The position numbers were made by a program, and so were the translations under genes. A stretch of 64,000 nucleotides of DNA from positions 17,653,695 through 17,717,694 of the forward strand of contig OU964924.1 of assembly GCA_918807975.1 (NCBI GenBank), given 5' to 3'. Of the stretch, positions 35,304 through 45,203 are shown piece after piece (within the stretch, counting starts at the first letter, position 1; every line of letters starts with the position of its first letter). The notes under the pieces were generated by a model. It made no database searches. It was not told the origin of the DNA and was given only the letters and a program-made list of their open reading frames with translations. Origin of the DNA: Aplidium turbinatum (lineage: Eukaryota; Chordata; Ascidiacea; Aplousobranchia; Polyclinidae).

Positions 35304-35583
35304 TATATTCATCTGCATCTATAGCAGCCACAAAGTGCAAGAGACCATCATAGACCAAATAAAAGAGCTTGAAACCAAAAGAAAGACTGTGAACAAAAAC
35401 AAGAATAACCAGCAGATTCTTAGATTCAATAAAAAAAAATTTTGGAAGTCTTAACTTGAAAATTTGTATTCTACAGGAAAATGTGTCGTGGATCATCTAA
35501 CCTCAATAAAAATTAACATATCTAACGTATGTGTTATTTGAGGAGATGGTACAAACTCTAATACTAGCTGGAAGGATAGTTCA

Positions 35584-35952
35584 ATGGCCCATATCGAAAG
35601 AAGTATAGGAAGACCTTGTCAGCGATTAGTTTGCTTACTTCACCACTGCAAGCTATCACTTTGCAAACTTTTTGAACACATTGATGGATCAACTTCAGGG
35701 CCAAACAGTTTTAATGGCCCAATCGGAAAAATGCTTGCCAAAAATGTATGGGAAATGGAGCCACTACTATTTGAACCACTAAATAATGTACATAATATTC
35801 CAAAATATCCTGAAATTTCGGTTCAAGTTGAGCAGAATCTCTCAAATGATGCAAAGCACCTGCATAAACTGGGCAAGGCGACCAATAGTGGAAATCTTCC
35901 AGAAAGTTTGATCAAGAAAAAAATTGGCCCAAGTGTCACTCGCGTTGGTTAA
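35584..35952 (+). pseudogene. Transposon protein fragment (122 codons) in the palindrome centre
   Basis: The frame includes IERSIGRPCQRLVCLLHHCK, LSLCKLFEHIDGSTSGPNSF and NGPIGKML. I recall an uncharacterised transposon protein with GRPLQWLVCLLHANELPLRH and GPIGKxL motifs in several invertebrates, and this appears to be its middle part. The ORF is cut off at both sides and runs into the right palindrome arm. No enzymatic motif can be assigned. Confidence 0.5.
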
Positions 35953-36949
35953 CTCTAACTTATTGAACCTAAGAATCTGCTGGTTATTCTTGTTTTTGTT
36001 CACAGTCTTTCTTTTGGTTTCAAGCTCTTTTATTTGGTCTAAGATGGTCTCTTGCACTTTGTGGCTGCTATAGATGCTGATGAATTATGTTGTTGATGTC
36101 TTCGTAGAGTTGATTGTGCAGTTGACTAGATGTTGTGGAATTCATAAATTGAAATGTACGGAGATAGACAAAATGTCTGAGTACATTCAAACGAAGCGGA
36201 AGTTCGGATGTATTCAGTGACTCATACTTTCCTATTTCTAAAGGATCATCCTTTATTGAAGATCGTTATGCCATTCTTACACTCAGCTAATACAATATAT
36301 TTAATAGAATAAGTCAGGTAGGTATATTCGTAGTATTCTGGAAAGTGAAATCGGAATCAAGTTAATGGGTGGAGAAACAGCATACATACCTACATGCCTG
36401 TGCTGTAATTTGTTACATAAATAAGAATTATAATACTATTTTTTCGTCTGGACTTCCTTAGCCATTGTTTTTGTTAAAATGTTTAACTAATGAGTCTATT
36501 TATACTATTTCAGAATGTACCAGAAGCAGTAAATCCAACTTGCTACTATCATAACCTTCAGAAACCACAAAAATTTACATAAAATGCAAGAAAATTTGTC
36601 ACCGTTGCAAAAATTAAAATTTAAAAACATGTCTAAATTTGTCTGTAAACTTAACAAATGGATTAATTATCCAAAAACAATAGAAATGAATACAAACATG
36701 CCCTACCTAGCACAAAAGATTAAGACTTTATAAGGATTTCAAAATTCTGGTAACCTGCAAATGTTCCGGGGCCGACAGCAGGGTCTAAACATTGACGAAA
36801 AAAATTTTTTTTTTACATGCCTTTATTTTTCAGGCATACACAGATATTTAGATATCCCCCCAATTGAAATTAAAAATTTACCCCAAAAGTGATCGACTAG
36901 CCTAATCTGTGCAAGAGAATATTAGTTTTTTCTCAAATTAGGTGCGTCT

Positions 36950-38342
36950 TTTCTGTTGGCTTCCATTATTTGTCAAGTGTTTTAATAGTGTTCCTCATTT
37001 CTGGCACTACGTAGGTAATCGGTGCTCAGCTTAACTCCACGTTCAGCCATATCATTTGTGACATCTCTAAAACAGAGAAGAAGAACCGAGAGTTCATTGT
37101 GATAAAATCTGTCAGTTTTGATTCCATATTGATCTCTGACGGAAAACGTGGTTTCCCGTAGCTAGCCAGTACCAACCTGATCTGCTGCTATGAAAGCAGA
37201 ATCTGTAGGTTTTACACGTATAAGCTCATCAGCCATTTGACGTTTTTCCTCTTCCTGAACCTCAGAGTTGAACAGTGCAAGTGGTACCACCAATGCAATA
37301 TGTACAGTAGACGAGTGAAATAAAGGTCATGAGGTCTTTCAGTTCAGCCACTTGTGTTACTGATGTGATAGTTCCCTTAGGTAACTCAGCTAGATTTGAT
37401 TTTCCAGGAGCACCAATTTATAGGAATTAATCAATTTGGCCATCCATCTGGCCTTGTGTGTAGCGGTGTAGCCCCAGGACATTATAATTTTACATTTTGT
37501 AGACCAGGACTGACATTGACATAAGCAATGCACAAGTTCATAAGATCTGTATAATCGCCTCGAATGAACTCATATTTGTTTTGTGCAAGTTGAACAACGT
37601 CATCTTTGAGGTTCTGAATGAGATTGTGTGTTGTTACTGGAAAGCTGTTAAGTGTTAATATCCAGTATAATATGGAATAGAATTCCAGTTCTTGGGGAGA
37701 CTCATAAAGATGATCATTTGTGGTGATTTTGAAACTTCTAGCTTCAAATCTTCAAAGATACATGACACAACGATTTCACCGATGTTATGTAAGCAACCTG
37801 ACTAGAGAAGAGCATGTTCCTTATCTTAAGAGCTACAGTAGAAAACAGTTTTTGTGTTTCTTTTTAAAAGTATTTATTGTCATTTTTCTGCATTCAGAAT
37901 CCTTTTTTTTTTTTTCATTCTGACTAGTGCAAATGAAATAGAGTCAAATCTGGCTATTGTGGCTGTCCTGTATGTCATCATTGATTTTAAGAAAGTTATG
38001 TCTTAAGGATTTGATAAAAGCCTATATGTACTTCTTTGACAAATATGCTTCATAATCATTGAGTTTTGCAAGCGCAGATGCACTTGTTCGACTTGCTTTC
38101 TGTATTTTCCATAATTTCTCCTTGGTTATCTTTTGGCAACAGCAACAGGTCTGTTCCACTAACATCGGAGTTCCTCCCTTTTGATAAGACGAGGCAATTT
38201 GTACATATACCATTTTTGTTGCATCATATTTAGTGCGATTCTCACTAAATCTATCTTCAATATGAAATATGATGCTTCTAAATACCTGCCGAGCAGTGGG
38301 AAGACGATTGCCTGTTGCAATTGTTACATCCTCCTTTGTCAC
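36950..38342 (-). pseudogene. Decayed N-terminal half of the unclassified transposon protein
   Basis: From 38342 the minus strand encodes TGNRLPTARQVFRSIIFHIE and, after several breaks, LALFNSEVQEEEKRQMADEL and DVTNDMAERGVKLSTDYLRS. In the protein family recalled above, a LPTR.. segment near the N-terminus and an (N)DxAERGVxLxxxF motif occur in this order. Multiple stops and frameshifts are present. It is likely the 5' half of the same family as the fragments at 12055-12465 and 35584-35952. Confidence 0.45.
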
Positions 38343-38542
38343 AGCATCACCCAGGCCGAATATTTTTGTCTACAGTGTTGTGGAAGCCATGTGGCTGGCT
38401 TCATATTTCACAGATTGACGTTACGGTACGTCTCTTCCAAAATGTTAAAATTGAACGAAAACAAAATGATAGTGGCCGTTGCTGACTTGGGAAGTAGACT
38501 TTTATCTATAATAATCCTATTGTGTACATTCGTATATACTTG

Positions 38543-38822
38543 TAGACTTAAACAATAAATACTATTAATACTATAAACTACAAAAAGTGCTCAATGCCAA
38601 GCAAAAAGCCAAGAAGAGCGAATTACATCAAATATAGTTACTACTCACTAAAAAATAAAAACCTCTACAGTCTGTTTCACCCTAAAAGGGTGGTCCTTAT
38701 TCAAATAGAATTGAAATGAAATTGATTCCATTTGAATAAGGGCCGTCTGATGATCCCCCTTTTAGGGTGAAACAGGCTGTAGAGGTTTTTAGTGAATAGT
38801 AACTATATTTGATGTACTTGAA
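38543..38822. repeat. Inverted dimer of the hammerhead-bearing repeat
   Basis: A minus-oriented copy (38712 down to 38543) faces a plus-oriented, shorter copy (38730-38822). The arms pair over about 85 bp around a ~20-bp loop. The minus copy keeps the TGCTCAATGCCAAGC tail seen at 15.9 kb but has lost CTGATGA. The plus copy keeps the core. Confidence 0.85.
38736..38792 (+). ncRNA. Hammerhead ribozyme motif in the inverted dimer
   Basis: CTGATGA (38747-38753) is followed by stem II CCCTTTTAGGG, GAAA (38769-38772), stem III ACA-GGC-TGT and cleavage base A (TGTA). Stem I (AAGGGCCGU with GAGGUUUUU) needs several G-U pairs and one mismatch. The minus-strand partner still carries the return strand GAGGTTTTTAT, which fits ATAAAAACCTT of the 21.7-kb copy over 11 bp. 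Activity of this copy is doubtful. Confidence 0.6.
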
Positions 38823-39078
38823 AACTTATGTTTCTGAAACAAATGAAAAAGAAACTATTATTATCACAACAAAAAACGAAAAAATTTCCAATTAAGCCTA
38901 CAGTAGATATCTGGAAATTTTGAGTGGATGGTGGGTGGCCCACATAAATATGGTCCGATGTCATTGATTTTCGAGCCCAAAAAGTTTTTCTACAAGTGGA
39001 ACATCCTCACAAATCTATAAGTCAATTGCAGCATAAGAGTCAATCCACAGATACAGCTAGGAACAATAAAATGTACAG

Positions 39079-39899
39079 CAAGCCTTAAAGCAGCCGGCTG
39101 CCATCGCGGCCATGGCCGCTAAGTAGTGCTTGAATGACCGCCTGTGCTACCTCCTCCGTCGGCCAAGTTTGGCCGCCGGTTTCTTCTAGCCAATTATTTA
39201 ATTTCACAATAGAATGATCGTGGATTAAATGTCGAAAATATGTAGTATCAAAGAGTGACGCAGAATTAGGTCAGCGCATCATAGTCACTACTGTTGTATT
39301 GAATATATCCAGCTGCGATCACCAGCGCTGTAAGTCTTGTTTGCAATTCCCGATGTTTATTTTAACGAAGTGTTAATCCGAAGTGCTAATTTACATCAGC
39401 TGGCAATATTGTCGTTTTTATATCGATTCAATGTTGTCGGACATTGAATCGTTGTTAAAAAGGAGAACTAGGTTAGTTGACATCCGTGGGTAAAACACGT
39501 GTCTTCATAGTTGAAAACGCTGTGGGTTAGTGACTTCACACCCTCAATGGTGACATCATAACGGAATAAATGGTCAGGTTTTATGAAAGGCGGTATGCAG
39601 TTGAAACAATTTACTGAGCTGCGAGCAGTTAAAACAATTTAGGGTCGTTAGATGGTCCCGCAATACCGGATTACAATCCCGATAAAGCATTTAATGCGTG
39701 GTACAACGATTCTCTTGCAGGACGTCGCCCAGACTTCAACAACGCTAAGTGATCATTTTAACATTGTTGCAAGTTTAATGCTATTTACTTGTGCTATCGT
39801 TATTGTATTTGGCCTCCAAGCACGCAGATTTGGCCGCCGAGAAGGAGCTCTCGGTAGGCCACGATAGCTGCCGGAAAAAAACACGAGTTTTAAGGCCTG
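39079..39899. mobile_element. 821-bp TIR element, copy 1 (pair with 57981-58804)
   Basis: The ends CAAGCCTTAAA and TTTAAGGCCTG are inverted repeats, with subterminal GGCCATCGCGGCC and CCACGATAGC inside. GTACAG flanks both ends (39073-39078 and 39900-39905). Nearly the same sequence occurs at 57981-58804. The 71-codon ORF inside is not conserved enough to be a gene. A 5-6-bp duplication leaves the superfamily open (a hAT variant is possible). Confidence 0.75.
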
Positions 39900-40041
39900 G
39901 TACAGTGTTAAATGACTACTGCAGAACAGATTAAAAACTTTATGTCTTGAAGGTGTGACAATAGAAAGTCCAACACTTTTAGCTAGGGTAGTCCTATATC
40001 TTTCGAAATAAAACTGTTAAACAGTAATCTGTTGTACTGAC

Positions 40042-40120
40042 TTTGCTTCCTGAAGGAAATCCCACAGACGATAGAGCGTTCTCAATGCGTTTTGACTTTC
40101 CACCCAGTAGCTTAAACAGT
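40042..40120 (-). CDS. PLCB: Phospholipase C-beta exon, EF-hand region
   Basis: The 79-nt exon begins after TTTTGCAG and encodes LFKLLGGKSKRIENALSSVG then FPSGSK, matching PLCB1 [20 protein letters not shown]. Its first base completes the Lys codon from the 48599-48652 exon. It ends in phase 0 at a GTCAGT donor. That donor is weaker than usual, but it is the one that fits the phase of the 29551-29648 exon. Confidence 0.85.
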
Positions 40121-40255
40121 CTGCAAAATAAACAAAATTTGTGCACAAGTGCAGGTGTGAAAGTTAATGAAATCTGACACACACACACAGCAAGTGGATT
40201 GGTCATGTCTAGGGGCGGATTCAAGGTACAAGCAATTTCTTGATAACGTTTTAAC

Positions 40256-40342
40256 TAGGGATGGGCAAAATAGAATAATTAGCTATTCTAAAATACTGAA
40301 ACCGAATATAGAATACACATATCTATTCTAGAATCGTCGGCT
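40256..40342. mobile_element. Left end of a TAGGGATGGG hAT (87 bp)
   Basis: TAGGGATGGGCAAAATAGAA and the following ~85 bp match the left end of the hAT at 45204, preceded by the target-like GTTTTAAC. The sequence then changes to LINE 3' flank. It is a truncated copy with no right end. Confidence 0.75.
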
Positions 40343-40372
40343 CCAGCTCGTGTCCGAGCATTGGTTTCGTCT

Positions 40373-41752
40373 TCAAATTGAATTTGGTTTTGGATGGTGA
40401 TATCGTATGTGGCTTTGGAGGCCCAGTTTATCATGGAAAAGACGTAGGCAAAAGTCACATTGTATGGAGGGTGGGGGACGTGGTAATTTTAACTTTTCTT
40501 TTCTAGTGTTTCGTTTTTCTTGGGCTTTTTGTATCCTGTTCCGTGCCTTCCCTAATTCTTTTTCTCCAAAGTGGTCTGTCACTAGCAAGTAGTTCCCATG
40601 AATCCAAATCAATTTTTACATGATTGAGGGAGACTTTCAGCTGATCTTTGTATCTCATTTTTGGTCTTCCGGAGGGTCTCTTCCCTGTCTCTAGTTCACC
40701 ATAAAGCATTATTCGTGGAAGCCTCGTTGGGTCCATTCGTATGACATGCCCTGTCCAGCAAAGGCAGTGTTGCAATATGGTGGCTTCCAAACTGGGCAGC
40801 CTAGCGCAATCAAGGATTGCATCGTTGGTAAGACAATCTTCCCAACCTAGCATTTGCCTCAGTTTCCTCTGCTTGAAATTTTCAAGAGGTTTGATGTCAC
40901 GGCGGTATAATGTCCAGGTTTCACAAGCATAGAGAAGAGTAGATAGAACGACTGCCCGGAAGACCATAGTTTTTGTATGGATTGATATGGCATGGTTGTG
41001 GAAAACATGATGGTTAAGTCTTCCATAGGCACAGTGAGCTGCTTTTATACGTTGTTCAATATCCTTTGCACATGTTGGTGCTGTTGAAAGTATGCTACCA
41101 AGGTAAGAGAAGTAGTCTACTTTACCTAAAGGTCTTTCGTTGATATTGATCTCTGGGGAGGTGTGGTCAGGTGGCGTTTGGTTGAGTATCCTAGTTTTAT
41201 CAGTGTTAACTTCCATTCCAAAATGCTCATAAGAGTTGTTGTAGATGGTGGCTATCGTTTGGAGATCATCAGGAGTCCAAACAGGTATGGCATTGTCATC
41301 GGCAAACTGTAACTCATGAATTGTATGAGCAGGGGTTTTCGACTTAGTACGGAAGCGAGCAAGACTGAAGAGCCCTCCGTCCATGCGACAGCGCATGTTG
41401 ATACCAGGAGAGATTTGTGGGACCTCATTAAGCATTGCAGCCCCATACAGTGAAAGACATGAAGGTGCAAGAACGCATCCTTGTTTGAGTCCACCTGTAA
41501 CGGAAAATGGGTCGGAGAGGGTGTTTTGGTAATAGACTCTGCCAAGCATGCCATCATGGAGAGCACGGATCAGAGTAATAAAGTCGTCAGGGCATCCAAA
41601 TCGAGCAAGAACAGACCACATAGCAGGTCAAGGAACTTTATCAAATGCCTTTTTCAGGTCCCAAAAGATAAATGAAAGAGGTTGTTGTTGTTCTTGACAC
41701 TTTTCTTGGAGTTGTCGAGCACAAAAGATCATATCTATAGTGCCGCGAGAAG
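40373..41752 (-). pseudogene. LINE RT core and C-terminal C2H2 finger
   Basis: The order is FIFWDLKKAFDKVP, a TGA codon, WSVLARFGCPDDFITLIRAL, VTGGLKQGCVLAPSCLSLYG, LQFADDNAIPVWT (catalytic Asp pair), VDYFSYLGSIL, LLYACETWTLYRRDIKPLEN and RPKMRYKDQLKVSL. A frameshift near 40540 separates the terminal finger IQCDFCLRLFHDKLGLQSHI then RYHH (C2H2). A C-terminal C2H2 finger occurs in some I-group and related LINEs. Confidence 0.85.
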
Positions 41753-41760
41753 GTCTAAAG

Positions 41761-43091
41761 CAGTGGTTCCCAAAGTGGGCGCCAGCGCCCCCCTGGGGGC
41801 GTTTGCGCTCATGAAGGGGGCGCTGGTTACAAAGTGGGCGTTTGGGGGGCGCTGAGAGTAAATCGGGGTAGTTACAAGAAGAGGATTGCAAAGCATTTTT
41901 GTCATGTTTCGCTTCAAAGAAGTGCAAAAGAAGACGGTGACTATAAGAGCTCTGTCGCAGATATTGTGGCAATTATGTTGGCAACTTCGTTCCGCAGTGC
42001 CTCACAAGTTAGTTGAGATCGTAACGTAACGCATGACAATTTGAAGCACTGCGATTACGCAAATCCGATTTTACAATCCGACAATATTTTGATCTAGCAT
42101 TCGTCTTAATTTGTCTATGAAGACTGTCATCAAAGCAGTGAATAAAATTAAAGCGCACGCTCTGAATACACGCTCATCCAAACGATTGTGCAATGAGAAT
42201 GATGAAGCTTTTGAGCGCTTACTACTCCACACCGAAGTACGATCGCTTTCCAAGAGAAATTGCCTTGCACGATTTTATTCCCTGTTTGAAACTATCGTGG
42301 AATTTCTAAATAGTTGTGACCCTGGCCTTGCAAATGACGTCCTGGTTGTGAGAAATGATATTGCCTACTTGTCAGACATATTTTCCAAATTTAATGAACT
42401 GAAATTATCCTATCAGGGTAGCGAAATAAGCTCGTGTTGTATCAGCGAAATTTAGCTAGACGAGAATTTTTCCAATTCTCAAGCTTGCATCAACTTGATA
42501 CCAGTGACAAAGGCATATCTGTTGTTGATGTAGACGTACAGCAATCATCTTCAAGAAGTACACAAAGGCATGGGAGTTCGATTCCAGGATGTATTCCAGT
42601 TAGAAATCCATGACTGGATAATCGACCTCTTCTGTGATATTTCCGAACATGGAATTTTTGAGAAAGAACTGATAACATTGTAAAGCGATTTTGCACTCAA
42701 AACGAAGTTCAATATCTCGTATCAATCGTTCTGGCTACAGAACTAAATCAAAGAGAAATACCCTCACGTGTGGAATCGGGTCAAAGTTTTTATCATTGCC
42801 TTTCCCAGCTCATGCTTGGTGGAACGTGCTTTCAGTGCCGTGACAACGCTTCTGGATAACAAAAGAAACCGTCTTGATATAGTTAGATGGGGAGACTTAA
42901 GATTGTTCCCATCCTAATTGAAACCCGATCTCAAGAGGCTGATGGCATTGCACCAACCTCATCGGTCTCATTGGAGTTGGACTGTGATGAATGGAAAAAA
43001 CTTTGATTTTACTTTTTTTGTCGAAGGGGGCGTTTGATACTCTGTTCGTTGTCCAGGGGGGCGCTATTAAAAAAAAGTTTGGGAAACACTG
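41761..43091 (+). mobile_element. hAT transposon (1331 bp) inside the LINE, exact 8-bp duplication
   Basis: The ends CAGTGGTTCCCAAAGTGGGC and TTTGGGAAACACTG are inverted repeats. GTCTAAAG is duplicated at 41753-41760 and 43092-43099. The target pattern nnnTAnnn fits Buster-like hATs. The interior keeps transposase pieces, listed separately. The element is internally shortened and broken. Confidence 0.95.
42111..42965 (+). pseudogene. hAT (ZBED5/FAM200-like) transposase remains
   Basis: 42111-42455 encodes VNKIKAHALNTRSSKRLCNE, LLLHTEVRSLSKRNCLARFY and DIAYLSDIFSKFNELKLSYQ. These correspond to the central part of hAT transposases related to ZBED5/FAM200 (LLFHTEVRWLSRG, LADIFxHLNELNxSLQG). At about 42780-42965 lie VFIIAFPSSCLVERAFSAVT, LLDNKRNRLDIVRWGDLRL and a KPDLKRLM block, the dimerisation domain. 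Frameshifts and a stop interrupt it, and the N-terminus is missing. Confidence 0.8.
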
Positions 43092-43920
43092 GTCTAAAGC
43101 CACATTGGGACTCTGGGAGTACGTCCTCAGCTAGCGTGATAAGACGATCAAGGAGAATGCGAGCAAAGATCTTGCTAGTGATGCTGAGGAGTGAGATACC
43201 AAGGTAATTGTTACAATCTTCTCTATCTCCTTTCTTAAACACTGTAACTATATTCGCATCTCTAAAGTCGCTTGGGAGTGTTTTTGTTTCCCATATCATA
43301 AGAATAAGCTGCATAAGGCGGTCCTTTACCTGGGGTCCTCCGTAAAGAAGAAACTCTAGTGGAATGTTGTCTGGTCCCGGAGCTTTGTTTTTCTTCATGT
43401 ATTTGATAGCCTTATTGAGTTCATTCAGTGTAGGTGGAGTGGACATCCAATCGCGGGTGGGATATTGTGGAGTATTGCGAAGAAGGTCACCGTGAGGGGA
43501 TGAGTGGTTATTTAACAGTGTTTCAAAATGCGACTTCCAACGATCAATGATTCCTTCGGTGTCAGTGATAATGTTTGAGCCAGCTGCGTCTTTTAGACCT
43601 CCCACCGATGACTTAGTCGGTCCAAAGATTTCTTTCGTCGCAGCGTAAAAGCTGCGCATATCTCGTTGGTCGGCATATTTTTGCAGATCTTCAGCTTTTT
43701 GTTGCCACCACTTGTTTTGGGCCTTACGAATTCCTTTTTGGCATGCTGTGGCAGCTTGTCGATGTTTTAGTTTGTTGCTTGGAGAAGGATTATTTTCAAA
43801 AGTGAGTCGTGCACATCGTTTACTTTCAATAAGGTTGGTGATTTCTTCGTCGTTTTCATCAAACCAGTCCTGCTTTTTCTTGTGTTTGTAACCAATTGTT
43901 GCTTCAGCTGCAGCGGACAT
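43092..43920 (-). pseudogene. LINE linker and RT N-terminus, ending at the hAT insertion
   Basis: The frame includes KHKKKQDWFDENDEEITNLI, then MKKNKAPGPDNIPLEFLLYG, DANIVTVFKKGDREDCNNYL, GISLLSITSKIFARILLDRL and LPESQCGFRP. These are RT motifs 0-2. CGFRP is cut by the insertion at 43091, and the frame resumes with SRGTIDMIFCARQLQEK after 41752. Confidence 0.85.
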
Positions 43921-44004
43921 TGCGCCTCGGAGTGTAGTCCATTGGTCTTCAACTGTGGCGTTATCTGGAAGACTTAGATCATGCAGGTTTTTATTAATAG
44001 CTTC

Positions 44005-44808
44005 TTAGAAGGATTGCAAGGTGTTGGGATCATGCAGCTTACTACAGTCAAAACGACGATGGGGAATGCTTGCCGAGATGTGTCTAGTTGGTTTACGGAT
44101 CTCAATGTTCAGGCGGCACATCAAAAGGCGATGATCTGTCCAGCAATCATCTGCTCCTGGCATAGAGCGTGTGATTTTCACATCTTCTCGGTCTTTTGTT
44201 CTTGAGAGTACATAGTCAAGGGTGTGCCATTTCTTGGAGCGAGGGTGTCTCCATGTAGTCTTACGACAGTGAGGTAATTGGAAAAGAGTGTTTGTTACGA
44301 TTAGATTTTGTTCAGCACAAAGACCCAGCAGAAGTTCTCCATTTGCATTGCATTTTCCAATACCATGATGGCCTATGACACCCTTCCACATGTGATGGTT
44401 CCTGCCAAATCTGGCATTGAAGTCACCTAGCACAACAAGTTTGTCTAGATAAGGAACTTTTTGGATAGCATGTGTGAGCTGGTTATAAAAGAAGATCTTG
44501 TCTTCCCCTTCAGATGTGAGTGTTGGAGCATAGACTGAGATCAGGGTGAGGTAGCGTTTCTTGGTGAGTGGAATTCTTATCGTCATCATTCGTTCATTGA
44601 TTATACTTGGGACACGATTGTGTTGGTTTACAAGCTGGGAACGGATAGCAAATCCTACACCATGAATGCGCGGCTCGTCAGTGCTCTTTCCTTTCCAAAA
44701 GATGGTATAGCCAGATCCATTTTCTCTTATCCTGCACTCTCCAGCAAATCTGGTCTCGCTGAGAGCTGCCACATCGATGTTGAAGCATGCAAAATCTTTA
44801 CATACCAA
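44005..44808 (-). pseudogene. LINE endonuclease domain (APE type)
   Basis: The 267-codon open stretch shows VAALSETRFAGE (catalytic Glu), LISVYAPTLTSEGEDK, LVVLGDFNARFG, HHGIGKCNANGELLLGLC, TTWRHPRSKKWHTLDYVL and DCWTDHRLLMC (catalytic Asp-His). It ends at a TAA codon. The same frame continues for 28 more codons to the next open stretch, so one substitution separates them. Confidence 0.85.
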
Positions 44809-45203
44809 AGCTGTGTGACGTTCTGGTCGGTCAGTGTTGCTTTTGTCTTGTAGTGTACGGACGTTTCAAGCACCCAATAAGAAGGGTAGCTTAGTATTTA
44901 TAGGTATAATATGTGTAGGTCGACCGCTATTTGGGTAATCTGCCAGCCGCGGCAAGCCGGCCAGATGAGATTTGCGGTGTTCGATGTTTACCCCACCTTT
45001 TCTAGGGGCTTCCCCATGTGGGGTGGGCTGCGGGAAATACTAGATAGGCCAGCTCAGACACGGGTCTTGCTACCGGAACCCAATGTCACCGCAGTTCATT
45101 GGGAGACGATCATCTCCAGTGGCAATGGATGTATATAACATAAAAACATGAGTACTTCAATTGCGCTATAAGAGTTACATTCCTTAGCATAATAACGTTA
45201 TAA

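Larger units (their letters stand above)
33573..36891. repeat. Giant palindrome, ~0.9-kb arms with a disrupted left arm
   Basis: The sequence from about 33573 to 34380 is repeated in inverted form from 36891 back to about 36080. Shared blocks include GTTTAGACCCTGCTGTCGGC, GTGCTAGGTAGGGCATGTT and CGAAGATGTC-type ends. The pairing resumes at 35300-35440 against 36070-35955, so the left arm is split by an inserted TIR element at 34383-35303. Identity is high, with scattered substitutions. The centre holds the 35584-35952 ORF. Confidence 0.9.
33050..39030. mobile_element. Composite of an unclassified transposon with inverted termini
   Basis: 33055-33180 and 38905-39025 are inverted copies (TAGATTTGTGAG.ATGTTCCAC, TATGTGGGCCACC and flanking matches) and could be the outer termini. 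Between them are a 3.3-kb palindrome (33573-36891), a minus-strand coding ruin (38342-36950) and a plus-strand piece (35584-35952) that appear to be parts of one transposon protein. The arrangement suggests an inversion or head-to-head insertion of two copies. The superfamily is unknown. Confidence 0.45.
40345..45140 (-). mobile_element. Nearly complete LINE with C-terminal zinc finger, split by a hAT
   Basis: On the minus strand the order is: GC-richer 5' leader (45140-44870), APE endonuclease (44808-44005), linker and RT start (43920-43092), then, after the 1331-bp hAT insertion, the remaining RT and C-terminus (41752-40373). Removing the insertion and one TSD copy leaves about 3.46 kb. Only two nonsense codons (TAA near 43990, TGA near 41626) and a frameshift near 40540 are apparent, so it is fairly young. 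The clade is uncertain, within APE-type LINEs. Confidence 0.85.
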
